From NCBI RefSeq assembly GCF_963583255.1, contig NC_084807.1, forward strand, positions 22,903,572 to 22,967,571: DNA of 64,000 nucleotides. The letters are read 5' to 3'. Each line of letters starts with the position of its first letter. The first letter of the stretch is position 1. The translations under genes were made by a program, and so were the position numbers. The notes under the pieces are model-generated. The model was given only the letters and a program-made list of their open reading frames with translations. It had not been told where the DNA came from and searched no databases. Of the stretch, positions 49,875-61,140 are shown piece by piece. The DNA is from Pyrus communis (taxonomy: Eukaryota; Streptophyta; Magnoliopsida; Rosales; Rosaceae).

Positions 49875-51371
49875 TCAGGTCAACAGATGCTCTCTTTCGT
49901 TCCAGGGAGAGGGGCGAAGGCACACACGGACCTCGTGTTCTTCTGGTCCCACTCGACGTTTGGGCACCATAATCTCGAGCATTGTACCTGTCTCATCGCA
50001 GTACGCTTCCAGTTTAGCATCTTCTGGAATGCGGGTAGGAAGCTCAATTTCCCTCACAAATTCCCCACAAGGGCAGTGCTCCGGTGTTGGATCTGTTAGC
50101 TGAAATGTTCTATCACGTCTCTTAATGGATGGCAAACAAGCTGTACTCACGCAAGATATCTTTACAATCCCACGTGAAGGAGTATTCCTCCAAGTAACTT
50201 TTACCCTCTGAAGATCTACAAATGGCAAGCTGACAATGATCAAAAACCCTTCCTCATCCTCATAAATTGTTTTTGCAGCTGTAACAGGGCCGGATGCTTT
50301 CTTCATCACCCCACTGAACTCATTAAACCAATGTGACTCAACTGGGTGGACTGTGCCAGCTCTGTCGAAATGTGGGTTATTAGGTAAACAGTCATTGTCA
50401 TTCCCATGGGGGAAAAAGTCCTTCTTCCGCTTGTTGCAGACCGGTGACAGGTCCATTCCCTCGTTGTTGACATGCTCTGATGGCTGAGTTGACAAATTCA
50501 AACCCGTACCATCAAGCAATTTTCTTGGTTGTGAATTTCCATTGTTCTTTGGAGGGGCAGGCCTTTCAAGCTCCAAATCTGTGTTCTGAAGGTTCCTCCA
50601 GGTACCAAAGTCACTTGCTTCAGGTGGGATTGAGAAATTTATATCTCGGCCTGTAAGCTCTGCCCACCTCTTCCTCTCTTCTTCATCAAGACACATGAGG
50701 TTGGGTGACCGAACAACTTCTATCCCATGAACACACTGCGGGTTAGAAAGACCCCTGTAGTGCTTCCTCTGCATACGATGAGACCGAACAAAGCCCCTGT
50801 CCACACTAAATGGGAATGGACGTTCTCCTTGGCGAGAATGCCCATTCATGAAGCTCCTCAGCTGCATCTTCCCCAATGCATTTTCAGGCCTATCCTTGAA
50901 AACCCACATATACATGTTCTCCATATCATGCTGAACCAAGAAAGCATCCAACTGCAAGTCTGTCTTGTCGTACCCAGAGACCCCATTACTGTCCCGAATG
51001 ACCTTACACTTGGACTTCTCATTCAAGACAGGCTTGAAGTAGAAGCTGAAGAAAAACCATGCACCCCAAACGCTATCAAGCCTCTTGTTGCATTTCCTTG
51101 CAACTTTGGGGAGAGTGATTGTCGCCTCAGCCTCATAAACTTGAGACCCAAGGCCTACATCTAAGATGTCACATGAATCATTCCAAGTTTGGGGAGGTGG
51201 GCTAGGCTCAGACAGTAGCGGGAGATTGATATCAGGAGGACGAGAAAGTATGAAAGTTCGATTCATCTCTCTTTCCAATTCATCATGCGACACAGAACCT
51301 GAATCCATAGACAATAATGTAGACAAATGAGAATTCTCTATGGACAGGGTAGTGAGAAGAGCTTCCCCCAT
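49875..51371 (-). CDS. Protein with C-terminal HSP20/alpha-crystallin-like domain
   Basis: A single-exon 498-aa gene from the ATG at 51369-51371 (MGEALLTTLSIENSHLS). The N-terminal ~200 residues (PSPPPQTWNDSCDILDVGLG, SVWGAWFFFSFYFKPVLNEK, RPFPFSVDRGFV) are conserved in a plant family I cannot name with certainty. The last ~120 residues form an HSP20-like fold (TIYEDEEGFLIIVSLPFVDL, RVKVTW ... GIVKISC, FVREIELPTRIPEDAKLEAY, TMLEIMVPKR). That fold is found in plant nuclear alpha-crystallin-domain proteins such as IDM2/IDM3, so a chromatin role is possible but only inferred. A leader intron (donor at 52097) probably joins a CT-rich first exon. A (GA)n tract is near 52150-52205. Confidence 0.8.
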   Translation of the reverse strand: MGEALLTTLSIENSHLSTLLSMDSGSVSHDELEREMNRTFILSRPPDINLPLLSEPSPPPQTWNDSCDILDVGLGSQVYEAEATITLPKVARKCNKRLDSVWGAWFFFSFYFKPVLNEKSKCKVIRDSNGVSGYDKTDLQLDAFLVQHDMENMYMWVFKDRPENALGKMQLRSFMNGHSRQGERPFPFSVDRGFVRSHRMQRKHYRGLSNPQCVHGIEVVRSPNLMCLDEEERKRWAELTGRDINFSIPPEASDFGTWRNLQNTDLELERPAPPKNNGNSQPRKLLDGTGLNLSTQPSEHVNNEGMDLSPVCNKRKKDFFPHGNDNDCLPNNPHFDRAGTVHPVESHWFNEFSGVMKKASGPVTAAKTIYEDEEGFLIIVSLPFVDLQRVKVTWRNTPSRGIVKISCVSTACLPSIKRRDRTFQLTDPTPEHCPCGEFVREIELPTRIPEDAKLEAYCDETGTMLEIMVPKRRVGPEEHEVRVCLRPSPWNEREHLLT

Positions 51372-52210
51372 GATACCCCACAACCTTTCCCTTCTCTCCT
51401 GCTTCCGGGTTTCAATCTCTAAACCCGCTTTTCAAATAGAATTACCTCACAAACATCTCAGCATATAGAAATGAGCCAACAAATCCATCTTAAATTCCAC
51501 AACTTCAACTAATCCTTAAGACTCACCCCCACAAACAGATCTTCCAAATTTTTGCAGGCCCATCAATCAATCCATGTCACATTGAACTACAATTATTGTT
51601 CTCAAAACAAAAACAACCTGAAATCCGTATCATAAAAGTGAAAATCAATCAGGACTACTACTCACAAAATTAAACCATTATATGCAAGAAATTAACTTCA
51701 GAAAAGCTTATCCCTTGTTTGGTTTCTGAGAAAAAGGAAAATAAAATTAAACATGATTTAAGCCTAAAATTTCTCTTATCCCTGCTCAATAAATTCCATT
51801 ACTTTCACAAAACCACACATCTCAGCTGCATCAGAGCTCAAAATCCCCAATATCCAAATCAATAATTTTCCAAGATCCAATTTTTAGTAATATTTTATTT
51901 TCCTAAACTTTCTCAGCAACCAAACAAGGCGACCCAGAAACACAGCAAACCCAAGTATCTCATAAAATGTACCAAAAATGTCAATCGGAATAAAATATCC
52001 CAAAGGATAAAATCAGGCAAAAAAAACCCTAGCCCTAGAAAAAAAATTCCAAAAAAAATAAAAAAGACAAAATCAAAGAGATATTCGTTAGGTTACCTAT
52101 AAGGGAAGGCCTCGAAGCAACAGCTACAGAGAGAACTGCAATCAAAGCCCCAGTTTGGAGAAAAGAGAGAAAGAGAGAGAAGGAAAGGGGGAGAGAGAGA
52201 GAAGGGGGGG
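51372..52210 (-). other. Leader, leader intron and promoter of the HSP20-like gene
   Basis: A probable donor reads ttatag/gtaacct (exon end 52097). The most likely acceptor is near 51413-51420 (ggtttag). The first exon near 52098-52160 and an adjacent (GA)-rich tract (52150-52205) form the leader or promoter. The intron is AT-rich with no other features. Confidence 0.5.
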
Positions 52211-52635
52211 AGATAACGGAGTCTGTTTAAAGAGACGGAGTTAATCAGAAAAGACCTCCACCGGTTACATCACGGTGTAAAACCAAACGGCGTTTGTTAG
52301 CGGTAGCGGTGAATTATGTGTCCGAGATGCGTCAAAACAGGCGTCTATTGGAGTTGGACCTTTTGTGATGGACGATTATAGACGCGGATAATCTTCAACC
52401 GGGTAAAGCCATACTTTGTTTAAACCGATCAGGACCGTTGAATCATGGTTTGACGGTTAAGGTAGCGCCACATCAGATATGCTTTTTATCTTTTGATATA
52501 AATTTGCTCATTTTCCTGAAAATTGTTAAACCTTTTCTGTTTTGTCATTTTCCATATGGGTGTTTTTACTTCAAAAAGTCAAGTTTACCCTCACATATCA
52601 GCCAATAATAAATGTGTTTTGGGAAATGTCACTTG

Positions 52636-52797
52636 CTACTACGGTCTAGTGATACTTCTCTTTATTTGTAAGTAAAATGTCTTATATACGATTCTCGCCA
52701 AAGGCAAATTTGAACCACATTATTGCTAACTCATTCTGAGGCTAAGCCCACCATATATTTTGGTGTAGATAATATCGTTTGTTTAAAAAAAAAATTT
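52636..52797 (+). mobile_element. tRNA-derived SINE
   Basis: It starts cacttgctactacggtctag (box A ggtctagtgatacttc), has a box-B remnant acgattctcgcc, then gaaccacattattgctaact and ends gtagataatatcgtttgttt followed by an A run (52787-52797). A short gaaatg (52623-52628 and 52801-52806) may be a target duplication. Confidence 0.7.
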
Positions 52798-55026
52798 CAA
52801 GAAATGATTTCCACATTATTTTTTTAGCTTTTTACACACCATTTTTTATTTATTGTCTTCAGATTGAATGAATGAGTCAAATAGAACCGACGGCCATGAT
52901 TAAACAAAAATGTGCATGAAACTCAAAAATATGTGTTAAAATCACTTCACATATTTTTGTTCTTATAATGCAACAATTACGAGGGTTAAATAAAGGCAAT
53001 TGAATATTAAAGACCGAAATCATAATTTATCCATAAGCATTTAATAATCGTTTAACACGATGCAAAATTAACAAGTGTATTGATTCTCACAACTACAACA
53101 AAATAAGAAGTCCAAAAATATTTATCATTGCGCTAAAAAAATGATCTTGTAGACGAAGCATATACTAGTACAAGTAAATTTCAGTAATATGGGAAAACTT
53201 AAATTTGTTATGTGGTCAGTTATTTTGTTTCTTTGACTTTTGTGAACGATTAGAATCAGATTGTTGTCGTGACTTTTTCTTATAATTTATTTATTTTTTA
53301 TATCCAAAATTCCAACCCCTTCTCTAACTTGTTGAAAAGATGATGCAAAATAGTATTTGGCATCCACAAACGACCACCAGACAGTCAACAACATTGCCGT
53401 TTGGGGAAACAGACGGTGTTTGAGTCAGTGTGATTCCTCATTATCCTTATCACACATAAAAATTGGGAAATTCGTATACTTATCAATTATCATCACTCAC
53501 ACGTTACACGTATTACCTTTTCATTTCACACGTATCGTACACACATGCATATACTTTTCAAGGATGAGGAGGTGCTGCTGCTGCTTCTTGGTGCCACCGC
53601 CAAAACAATTATAGGGACAAGAGATATGATAGGATCCACGTCAAATCTTCTGCACTCAAAATTTTATGCGATACTTTTCAAATTGTAATACATGTTCACT
53701 GCTAACTTAGTTAGACAACGTTATCTCGTCTGAAATTTTTGAAAAAATAAAAAGAAAGACTAATGAAAAAAGTTTGAAAGTTTTGATTTTTAATGAAAAT
53801 GGCAAAAAAGTGTTGTAAGTAAATAGTATCATGAGTGATTTTTTAAAGTAAAAATGTTTTTAACGTTAAAAATTAACAGTACTGGAACTGTTTTCGATAA
53901 GATTCCCAAAATAAAATCTTAAAGGGAGGGGGTTGCCGTTGGTGGCGGTGGTCAGCGGGAGAGGGACGGGAGGGTACGGTGGACTGCTTTTTGTTGTCTC
54001 TTTGATTTTCTTATCACTTTTTTTTTTCTCTCTCTTTATTTAAAGTTAATTTTGTTAGGCCTAAAGTAGGTGGAGAGATGTTAAAATTTTAAATAAGAGA
54101 CTGAGAAATCACATAAAATTTTAGATACGGAAGATTTGAACGTATTTGAAAACATCATTGGATATTATTTCACATATCATAATAAATTTACATGTTTTAA
54201 TTTAAATAAAAATTTGACTTATATTCTAAATGCACGGAAAAAATTGCAACAGAGAAGAGAGTTTCACACACGTGTTCACAAGACGATGCTTCTCTTGTTC
54301 TCATGACCAACCGACCAAGGTCTCTCAATTCTACTTATCAGCTATCACCAAGCACCAACCAGTTATTTGATAACACCTGTTGGACCTCATCACCATCTGA
54401 TTCCTTTAGTGACTTTAAAACCGCTTATCTTAGAGATTGTATTTTGAACCAATCCTCAATCGAAATAAGTTGAAGACCTGTAGCTATGAGATATTTAAAG
54501 AGACGGGTCATTGTTTCATTCTTAATTATGATTATTTTAGTGAGTTTAAAACAAACATCTTCGTGGGAAACAAATAGTTTGCATTTTGAATCAACTTTAA
54601 TCGAAATAAGTTGTAGCTGTTAGATATTCAGAGAGATGGACCATTGATCCGCTCTTAATTGCACTGATAGTGCTTTTCAACTTGTATCTTGTCACCTGCA
54701 CCAAACGACATGTTTGAGGATTTACACAAAAAAAATCTCGACAGTGCTAAAAGTGAAACCATCTTATACATCGTAATCAACAGTGATAAAGTGAACACTT
54801 TCTTTTCCAAATACTTTGAGAAAAGATAAAAGTGAAAATGTTTATCCTATTATTTAAATACAAAAAAATGAAAAAGAAAAATTATAAACAAACACATGTT
54901 TTAACTGTCAACAAGTTGCTCACTTATTTTAATTGTCAATCAACTTCACTAAGACATTTAAACAATTTTCTCCTTCTATTATTCATTCACTACCATTCGT
55001 CTTCGTGTTATGATCTGATGTGAATC
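52798..55026. other. Gene-poor region
   Basis: No supported gene. Contains one dispersed repeat (53758-53907), a degenerate duplicated segment at about 54460-54660 (cgaaataagttg and tagatattcagagaga-like parts twice, ~130 bp apart) and AT-rich filler. Confidence 0.4.
53758..53907. mobile_element. Dispersed ~150-bp repeat, copy 3 (divergent)
   Basis: Same order of motifs as 14385-14532 (taatgaaaaaagtttgaaag, taaatagtatcatgagtgat, cagtactggaactg) but more diverged. Confidence 0.55.
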
Positions 55027-55204
55027 TTTTTTTTTTTTTTTTTGAACAAGCAATATTATCTATACTAAGAGAGAGGAGATATGCTTAGCCTCACAATGGG
55101 TTAGCAATAATATGGTTCAAATTAATCATTGGTGAGAATCAAATCTAAGACTTCTTACTTATAAGTGAAAAGAAATACCACTAGACCGTAGTACTAAGTG
55201 GCAA
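55027..55204 (-). mobile_element. tRNA-derived SINE with target-site duplication
   Basis: Oligo-T starts at 55027 (the tail on the + strand), and the tRNA-like head ends at gtagtactaagtggc. It is flanked by 13-bp direct repeats with one mismatch (tctgatgtgaatc at 55014-55026, tccgatgtgaatc at 55205-55217). The minus strand has box A ggtctagtggtatttc and a decayed box B. This is the clearest member of the family and defines its full length (~178 bp). Confidence 0.9.
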
Positions 55205-55217
55205 TCCGATGTGAATC

Positions 55218-56150
55218 ATTTATCTAATTGAATTAATATATTAAATCAATTGTTTGATAACTTGGGTTTTAAGGTTGATTAAGTCCCCTAATACTATTAC
55301 CACCACTCAAACAGCTGGCCAAGAAGAAATATAATTGTTTTATGCTCAATGTTTTCAAAAGAAAAGAAAGAATGAGGTTGTCATTTTTGTCATGGATATT
55401 GGATAAGACCTTCCTATAAGTCAAGACATTTCCTGTGTGGAGACTGTATCTTGGCCACTTGTATACCCAATTGGATGTTTAATTATTGAATTCGGACCAT
55501 TGGATGTTATTTAATTGATTTCATAATCAATAATCATTGACTAAAAAAAAGATAAGCGTACTTATCCAGAGACTTTGGAGTTTGATAGCAAGATAAACCC
55601 TAATAAATTTGGTGGGTTAATACGATACTAACTGGTTAATTGAGCTCACTGTATAGTTTGATATCATTTGAATTGTTCATAGTCTAGTTCAAATATCGTA
55701 CTTACAAATATTCATTTAAATCAAATCTTGTTAAGCAGCTTAATTATTGTTGTAAACTTTTATTGTTCATCAACGATATTATGTTTATAAATTTTTTGTC
55801 TATTTAGTTGGTCACAACCAATATGAAATAACTAAAAGTTTGGTTCGAGTGAATTATTACAAGAATAGTCTTTTACTGATGACCAAAAAATAATTGATTT
55901 AAATCATGAGAAACATTGTGAGGTAGGTCCAAATGAGTTCTAGTGTCTTATTAATTGATTAATGCTTAATTAATTGCGAAAATTTCACTTGACACATAGA
56001 TTTGATTTTCGTCAATATAAATTTCAAATCAAACAATTATAATTGCTCATTGTGCAACGTAGATGTACGAACTTCCTTAATATTATTTTCTGCATAGGAA
56101 TCAATGAAATTAAGAATGGATTCCGAGCTTTGGACATGATGTTAATTTTT
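55218..56150. other. Intergenic, AT-rich
   Basis: No gene or repeat recognised. The right end carries the start of the RING-cassette promoter copy 1. Confidence 0.4.
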
Positions 56151-56276
56151 TGTGCTTAGTGACCAAATTAGGCACATAATAAGACAATGGTACCCTTGTT
56201 ATAACCGCCTACTCTATATAATTTCAATGGCCATTTTGGCCAATTCATAGTCCTCTTCAAGCTCTAAATTTTAACC
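56150..56276 (+). promoter_or_regulatory. RING cassette promoter, copy 1
   Basis: It shares aaattaggcacataataag, gttataaccgcct, TATA box ctatataatttcaatgg (near 56213) and a leader with the promoter of the intact RING gene (about 58545-58671). Another related copy is at 61140-61275. Confidence 0.8.
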
Positions 56277-56816
56277 ATGGATTTCGTGATACAGTCTGAC
56301 CCCTCGCCGGAGTCGGTTTATGTTCCGGTGGCAGGAAAATCCTACAAGAAGAACCAACACGGCGTCGTCTGGGTCTTGTAATGCAAGAGGCCCCAGCCGC
56401 AAGCAGCAATGAAGCCCAAATCAATTGAGCCCAACAAAAGTATCAAAAGATTGTGGGCCTAGAGTTGGAGAAATTTTTTATAATGATCAAAACACGAGTG
56501 GTACATCACGTGTTTTTATAGAAGTGGTGAGAACTTTTATTTTTAAAGTTATTAACTTTTTACCATACATATCCCACCATTTGTATAATGACACGTGATG
56601 TATCATTCCGTCTACTAAAAAATCTCTCCTAGAGTTGGTGGGAGATTGCACATGTGCCTGGGCGAATACGAAGGCGGCGAAAAATTTTCGTACCTTTGCC
56701 GGAGTGCATGCACTCGTTTCACGTTCCATGCATTGAAATGTGGCATCTGGCATCCGACTTGCCCGGTTTTTGGGGCCAATGCAACGCTGTTCATGGTGGT
56801 CGTTCAACGGTTGTAG
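56277..56816 (+). pseudogene. RING-H2 (ATL-like) pseudogene, copy 1
   Basis: The ATG is at 56277, but the frame gives MDFVIQSDPSPESVYVPVAG, loses the membrane segment and stops at TAA after VVWVL. The counterpart of the linker (ctgggtcttgtaatgcaaga) continues out of frame. A ~160-bp MITE (56468-56628) interrupts the gene. After it, the RING region (gtgcctgggcgaatacgaag ... cattgaaatgtggc) retains [22 protein letters not shown] coding but with lost and shifted zinc ligands, ending at tag 56814-56816. Confidence 0.85.
56468..56628. mobile_element. ~160-bp MITE interrupting the RING pseudogene
   Basis: Inverted ends gagaaattttttataatgat / complement of tctactaaaaaatctctc, with internal inverted tacatcacgtg / cacgtgatgta. 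A direct ctagagttg flanks both sides (56459-56467 and 56629-56637), 9 bp long. The 9-bp duplication is of the Mutator type. Confidence 0.85.
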
Positions 56817-57845
56817 AGTTTCGGGTTCGGTGAGCCGGAGAGGTCTTAGGAGGGTCAAGAATTTTACAACAAAAAAAAAGTGCCATTGTTGCTGTGCACA
56901 TTATTGCAACCAAAGCTTGGATGAGTAGTGTGTGATGGTGAGGTTTTTCAAATATTCCGCCCAGCGAATGCTTGTATTTATTTGTAATTAGAGATAAATC
57001 TCAATGTAACAAAACTGATCGGATGTAGCTATATTTAATGAATACGCCGCCTCACTCGTTATTCATTGAGTTGAGTATCTCATCCAAGCTTACAATCTAC
57101 ACTACAAACCTATACAATTTGTTAATATCTTTTATTTGTAAGTCACACAACGACACCACTTCTCATCGTTCGCGTTGTTTCGTGTATTTTCGAGGATCAG
57201 TTCGACCTGCTTGTACCATGCATTATTTTATGGTTCATTCATCTGTTTTAATCTATCTGCCCTACACACTCCGCACCAAACCTCTAGCTTTGTAGAACCT
57301 TCATATATTATGACTGCAAATAACTAGTTGGTTAGGAAAGTGTGTTCTCCTCCTCGAACTCAACATGTAATTTAGAATCATTGTTACAGATTAGAGTAGT
57401 TTAAAACATCTACCGTTAGATCCATGTAATATAATTTACTGAAATTTAAGCATGGTTTACTTGCGATTTAAGAGGGATTGCTTAATTTCGTCAACTTTCC
57501 AATTATATTAGTTTGAGAGAGTGATTTATGCACAATGTTGTTTATCTATGCCATTTGAATTATATCCGGAGAATTAAAGAATATAGTACTAAACACAGGC
57601 ATAAAAGTAAAATGTATGCGAAAATTATTTTTATTTAGAATTTGTGATTAACTTTAACAGCTATGTATTAGCCTCTGTGTTATGACCTGAAGAGGTCTGT
57701 ATTTTATAAATGTTGTCAAACAGAAAAATATTCGGCCATGTCTATTTACATTACCACATCTACGTTTATTTACCTTAAAATATTCGACCACTATTTGAGT
57801 AACTAACATTACCCACATCTACATCTATTTACCTTAAAAATTAAA

Positions 57846-57851
<6 letters not shown>

Positions 57852-57898
<47 letters not shown>
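57852..57898. repeat. (TA)n microsatellite
   Basis: About 23 uninterrupted TA units, directly abutting the palindromic element at 57901-58284. Confidence 0.95.
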
Positions 57899-57900
<2 letters not shown>

Positions 57901-58284
57901 CTTTAAGGGAAGGGATTCCCATTTTTTTTATAAAAATGGAGATTAGTTGTGGGGTCCACACTATATCGAACTTTAACGATCCGAACCGACTATTTTTCAA
58001 ATTGCACCTCATAGATCATTCTTGCAAAATATTAGCCAAATTGAAAATGTTTAAGACATCTAATTGGGTTTCAAAGAAATTAACGAATACTTTGTTATAT
58101 AAGAAAAATGAAATTTTATTTTAATAATTAAATAGGCAAATGATTTTGGATTGAATTGAATTTTTGTAAGGATAATCTATGAATCGAGACTTACAAAATA
58201 GACGGTTCAAATCATTGAAGTTCGATGTGGAGTGAGCCCCACACCTATTTTTTGAAAAAAATGAAGATCCCCTTGCATAAAGGG
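57901..58284. mobile_element. Palindromic MITE (~385 bp)
   Basis: The left arm (gggattcccatttttttta, gtggggtccacactatatcg) pairs with the right arm (gaagttcgatgtggagtgag, ccccacacctattttttg ... gatccccttgcataaaggg). The two arms are ~80 bp with scattered mismatches. It is bounded by (TA)n on the left and (TG)n on the right (58290-58304), which fits a TA target preference. The centre is AT-rich. Confidence 0.8.
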
Positions 58285-58544
58285 CTTTATGTGTGTGTGT
58301 GTGTATTATATTCGAACTTTGGGTTCTAAGGTTGATTATGCGTCCACTAGCTAGTACTAAAGCATCTAGCCAAGAAGAAATATGTTTCTTAATGCTCTTG
58401 TTACCAAAAAGAAAAAGAAAATATCGAACGAGGTTGTCATTTGTAGCTTGTTGCCACTTATTTATAATTAAAATGTAAAATTGAAAAGCGAATAACCCAG
58501 GAAATTATGGTGTCGATCGGCAAGAGCTTTGAACATGACGATAA

Positions 58545-58671
58545 TTTTTTGTGTTTAGCTTACAAAATTAGGCACGTAATAAGACAATGCTAACGTTGCT
58601 ATAACCGCCTAATCTATATAATTTCAATGGACATTCCAATTCATACTCTGTTTGGGCTCTAATTTTCTACC
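58545..58671 (+). promoter_or_regulatory. RING gene promoter (copy 2, intact)
   Basis: TATA box tctatataa near 58613-58621, ~50 bp from the ATG, preceded by ataaccgcct and aattaggcacgtaataag. Conserved across three or more cassette copies. Confidence 0.8.
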
Positions 58672-59091
58672 ATGGCTTTCGAGGACACAGGTTCTGAGTT
58701 GGCTTTTGTAATTGTTTCCGGTATATATCTGCTGGCGGTAGGCATATGTTTGTGTTGCAGTGGCTCACCCCGCAGAAACGTCCCCCAAGAAGAAGCAACA
58801 CCCCGTCGTTTGGGCCCCGAAACGCAAGAGACTTCAGCAGCAAGCAACATGGAAACACAAATCAATTGTGTCCAGACGAAGTACCAAAAGGGTGTGGGTC
58901 TGGTTTTGGTAGGAGACGGTACGTGTCCCGTGTGCCTAGACGAATTCGAAGAAGGTGAATATCTTCGTACTTTGCCGGAGTGCAGCCACTCGTTTCATGT
59001 TCCATGCATAGACATGTGGCTCTATTCACAACCGAGTTGTCCGGTTTGCCGTGCCAATGCCAAGCGGGTTACAGTGGTCGTTAAGCAATAG
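58672..59091 (+). CDS. RING-H2 finger protein, ATL-like E3 ubiquitin ligase
   Basis: A single-exon, 139-aa protein from the ATG at 58672. A membrane segment spans about 10-29 ([20 protein letters not shown]). The RING-H2 runs from Cys85 to Cys126: CPVC, C104, H106, H109, C112, C123, C126, with the C-x2-C-x15-C-x1-H-x2-H-x2-C-x10-C-x2-C spacing and the ATL-typical Trp (W116) after C112. It should recruit an E2 and ubiquitinate membrane or soluble targets. The conserved GLD motif between membrane segment and RING is not clear here, so it is ATL-like rather than a typical ATL. The promoter has a TATA box (ctatataat) ~55 bp upstream, and near copies of the cassette are found on both sides. Confidence 0.9.
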   Translation: MAFEDTGSELAFVIVSGIYLLAVGICLCCSGSPRRNVPQEEATPRRLGPETQETSAASNMETQINCVQTKYQKGVGLVLVGDGTCPVCLDEFEEGEYLRTLPECSHSFHVPCIDMWLYSQPSCPVCRANAKRVTVVVKQ

Positions 59092-59429
59092 TAGGGTTTG
59101 GGTCTGGCGAGCCGGGGTAGTGTCACGAGTGTAAAGAATTTTACAACAAAAATAAAAGGCATTGTTGTTATGCACATTGCAACCCAGCCAGGATTACTGT
59201 AGGATGGTGTGGTTTTTATGCTAATGGTTTTTGCTTTTTGATTTGGGGTGGTCTTAACATATGGTGACAAGTGACAACAGTCCGACGCCTGCAACCTATA
59301 TATACAACGGTACTGAATGCAATGTCAAAAGAAAATGGGATTGCGGTTTGGAGGTCAACCCAAAACATATGTCAAATATTAGAGTGGGAAAACAGAGTTC
59401 AACAAATTTAGAGCTAAATAATGATCGTA

Positions 59430-59546
59430 GACACGCATTTCACGTTCCATGCATTGACATGTGGCTCTATTCTCATTCGACTTCCGACTTGCCCGGTTTG
59501 TCAGGCCAATGCAACGCCGTTCACGGTAGTCGTTCAACGGTTGTAG
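59430..59546 (+). pseudogene. RING-H2 3' fragment, copy 3
   Basis: Retains the second half of the RING (cacgttccatgcattgacat: [11 protein letters not shown]), then shifts frame. The remaining TCPVCQANATPFTVVVQRL is in another frame and ends at tag 59544-59546. It is nearly identical to the corresponding part of copy 1 (56720-56816), and the downstream sequence is also shared. No 5' half precedes it. Confidence 0.85.
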
Positions 59547-59814
59547 AGTTTCGGGTTGGGTGAGCCGGAGAGGTCTTAGAAGGGTCCAGAATTTTGCAAC
59601 GAAAAAAAAAAAGGGCATTGGTGTTATGCACATTATGGCAACCTAAGCTTGGATGAGTTGCGTATGATAGTGAGGTTTTTCAAATATTCCGCCCTGCGAC
59701 TATTTGTATTTATTTGTAATTGGACATAAATCTCAAATGTAACAAACCTTATCTGATGTAATCCTATTTAATGAATACGCAGCCTCACTCATTATTCATT
59801 GAGTTGAGTTTATC

Positions 59815-60005
59815 TTTTTTTTTAAATAAAAGGGGTTTATTCACCATTTTTAGGGGTCGGGAAGATTCATAGAGACATTTCAGCATTTCCCTGGCCACAA
59901 GTCTGGCTTCCATACCAACATCGGGTTTCAAACTCGAAACCTCCAAATTTTAGTTTGAAGGAAGCCTCGCAATCTGCCATTTACCACTGGACCATCAGCT
60001 CGTGG
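59815..60005 (-). mobile_element. Second SINE-like family with perfect 20-bp target duplication
   Basis: Oligo-T begins at 59815, and a tRNA-like head is at the right (complement: ccacgagctgatggtccagt ggtaaatggcag; box-B-like gtttcgagtttgaaacc). A perfect 20-bp direct repeat (ttcattgagttgagtttatc) flanks it at 59795-59814 and 60006-60025. The element body is unlike the SINE at 55027. Confidence 0.85.
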
Positions 60006-60025
60006 TTCATTGAGTTGAGTTTATC

Positions 60026-61140
60026 ATTCAAGCATACAATCCACACTACAAACCTATACAATTTTTTTATCTCTTTTATTTATAAGTCACAAATGACATC
60101 ACTTTCACCGTTTGCGTCATTCAGGTATTTTAGCGGGATCATTTGCATTATTTTATGGTTCATTCACCCGTTTTAATCTAACGGACCTACAGGTAATGAC
60201 GGATTCTAATAACATTGGGTGGTTATAATCAAGGTAAGCTAGGCACCACTTGAAAATTGCTCATTACAACAGAAAGAAAACATGATTAGCTTATTTCAAG
60301 ATATCTTTCTAATCAAAATTGGCTTAACCATAAGAAAACATGATCAGCCTATTATTTCAAGATATCCAGTTACGAGTACATAGACCACGTGACATCAACT
60401 TCTTCATCTATTCCTGATTATCTTTACCACAACTTGATGTATTGTTCCATCTTTCCTCTCAACTACTAGATTTTCAAAGGGAAACTTATTCAGTTACTAT
60501 TAGCCGAAAGACTAGTATAAGAGAAAACACCATTTTTAGGTTTTCCATGATAACTCATTCATCTAATAGGGTTTAGGTTTTTTGTTTTTTGTTTTTAATG
60601 CAACGATATATTCTATTTTTAATTTATTAGGTTCAAAGTTTAAGGGTATTTGTGTCTATTTAAGGGATATTTTGGAAAGTTTTATAAAGACTAACATTTT
60701 TGAAATTAGAAGCAAATATTTGGCTATATTTGATAAATACTCGTTTGAATGTTGCTGGTAACCTATACCTAGTTATCATGGTTTTGCTTTCTTTGTTTCC
60801 TTCACACAAAGGACAACATACCCTGATATCATGAAAAAAATTAAGGTTTCGCCATAAAATTAATTTGCAATATAAAAGTAGCCTAATATTATTACTTTTA
60901 CATGCAAGGTCCCTTATTTTTTTCGACATGAGATTCATACTCTCAACACGTGTAACATGGAATTCACCAGTTAAAATCCCCTTAATTTAGAGGTTCAATA
61001 CGTCCACGTTGTCTATTACAACTACTAAAGCATCTGCTCCAGGAGTAAGGTTTGATATATGAACTTTCATAGCATTTTCTGCATAGGAAAAAAATGAAAT
61101 CAATTAGAATCATTTCTAAGCAAAGAGATTTGGACTCGAC
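60026..61140. other. Gene-poor spacer with a direct repeat
   Basis: No gene. The stretch 60753-60971 recurs at 63783-64000. Copy-1/3 downstream sequence (cacactacaaacctatacaa, tttcatcgtttgcgt-like) is at 60030-60180. Confidence 0.4.
60753..60971. repeat. Direct repeat, left copy
   Basis: Shared with 63783-64000: tgctggtaacctatacctag, gacaacatac, aaaattaatttg, ttttacatgca and tctcaacac-type segments in the same order, ~3.0 kb apart. Could be two insertions of one dispersed element, or the edges of a duplicated block; the right copy is cut by the window end. Confidence 0.75.

Noticed and set aside
51372..51383. Four extra N-terminal residues on the HSP20-like protein
   Set aside because: The first codon there is TTG; the first ATG is at 51369-51371.
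53357..53614. Plus-strand 85-codon open frame
   Set aside because: Low complexity and no similarity to known proteins; no promoter or splice support.
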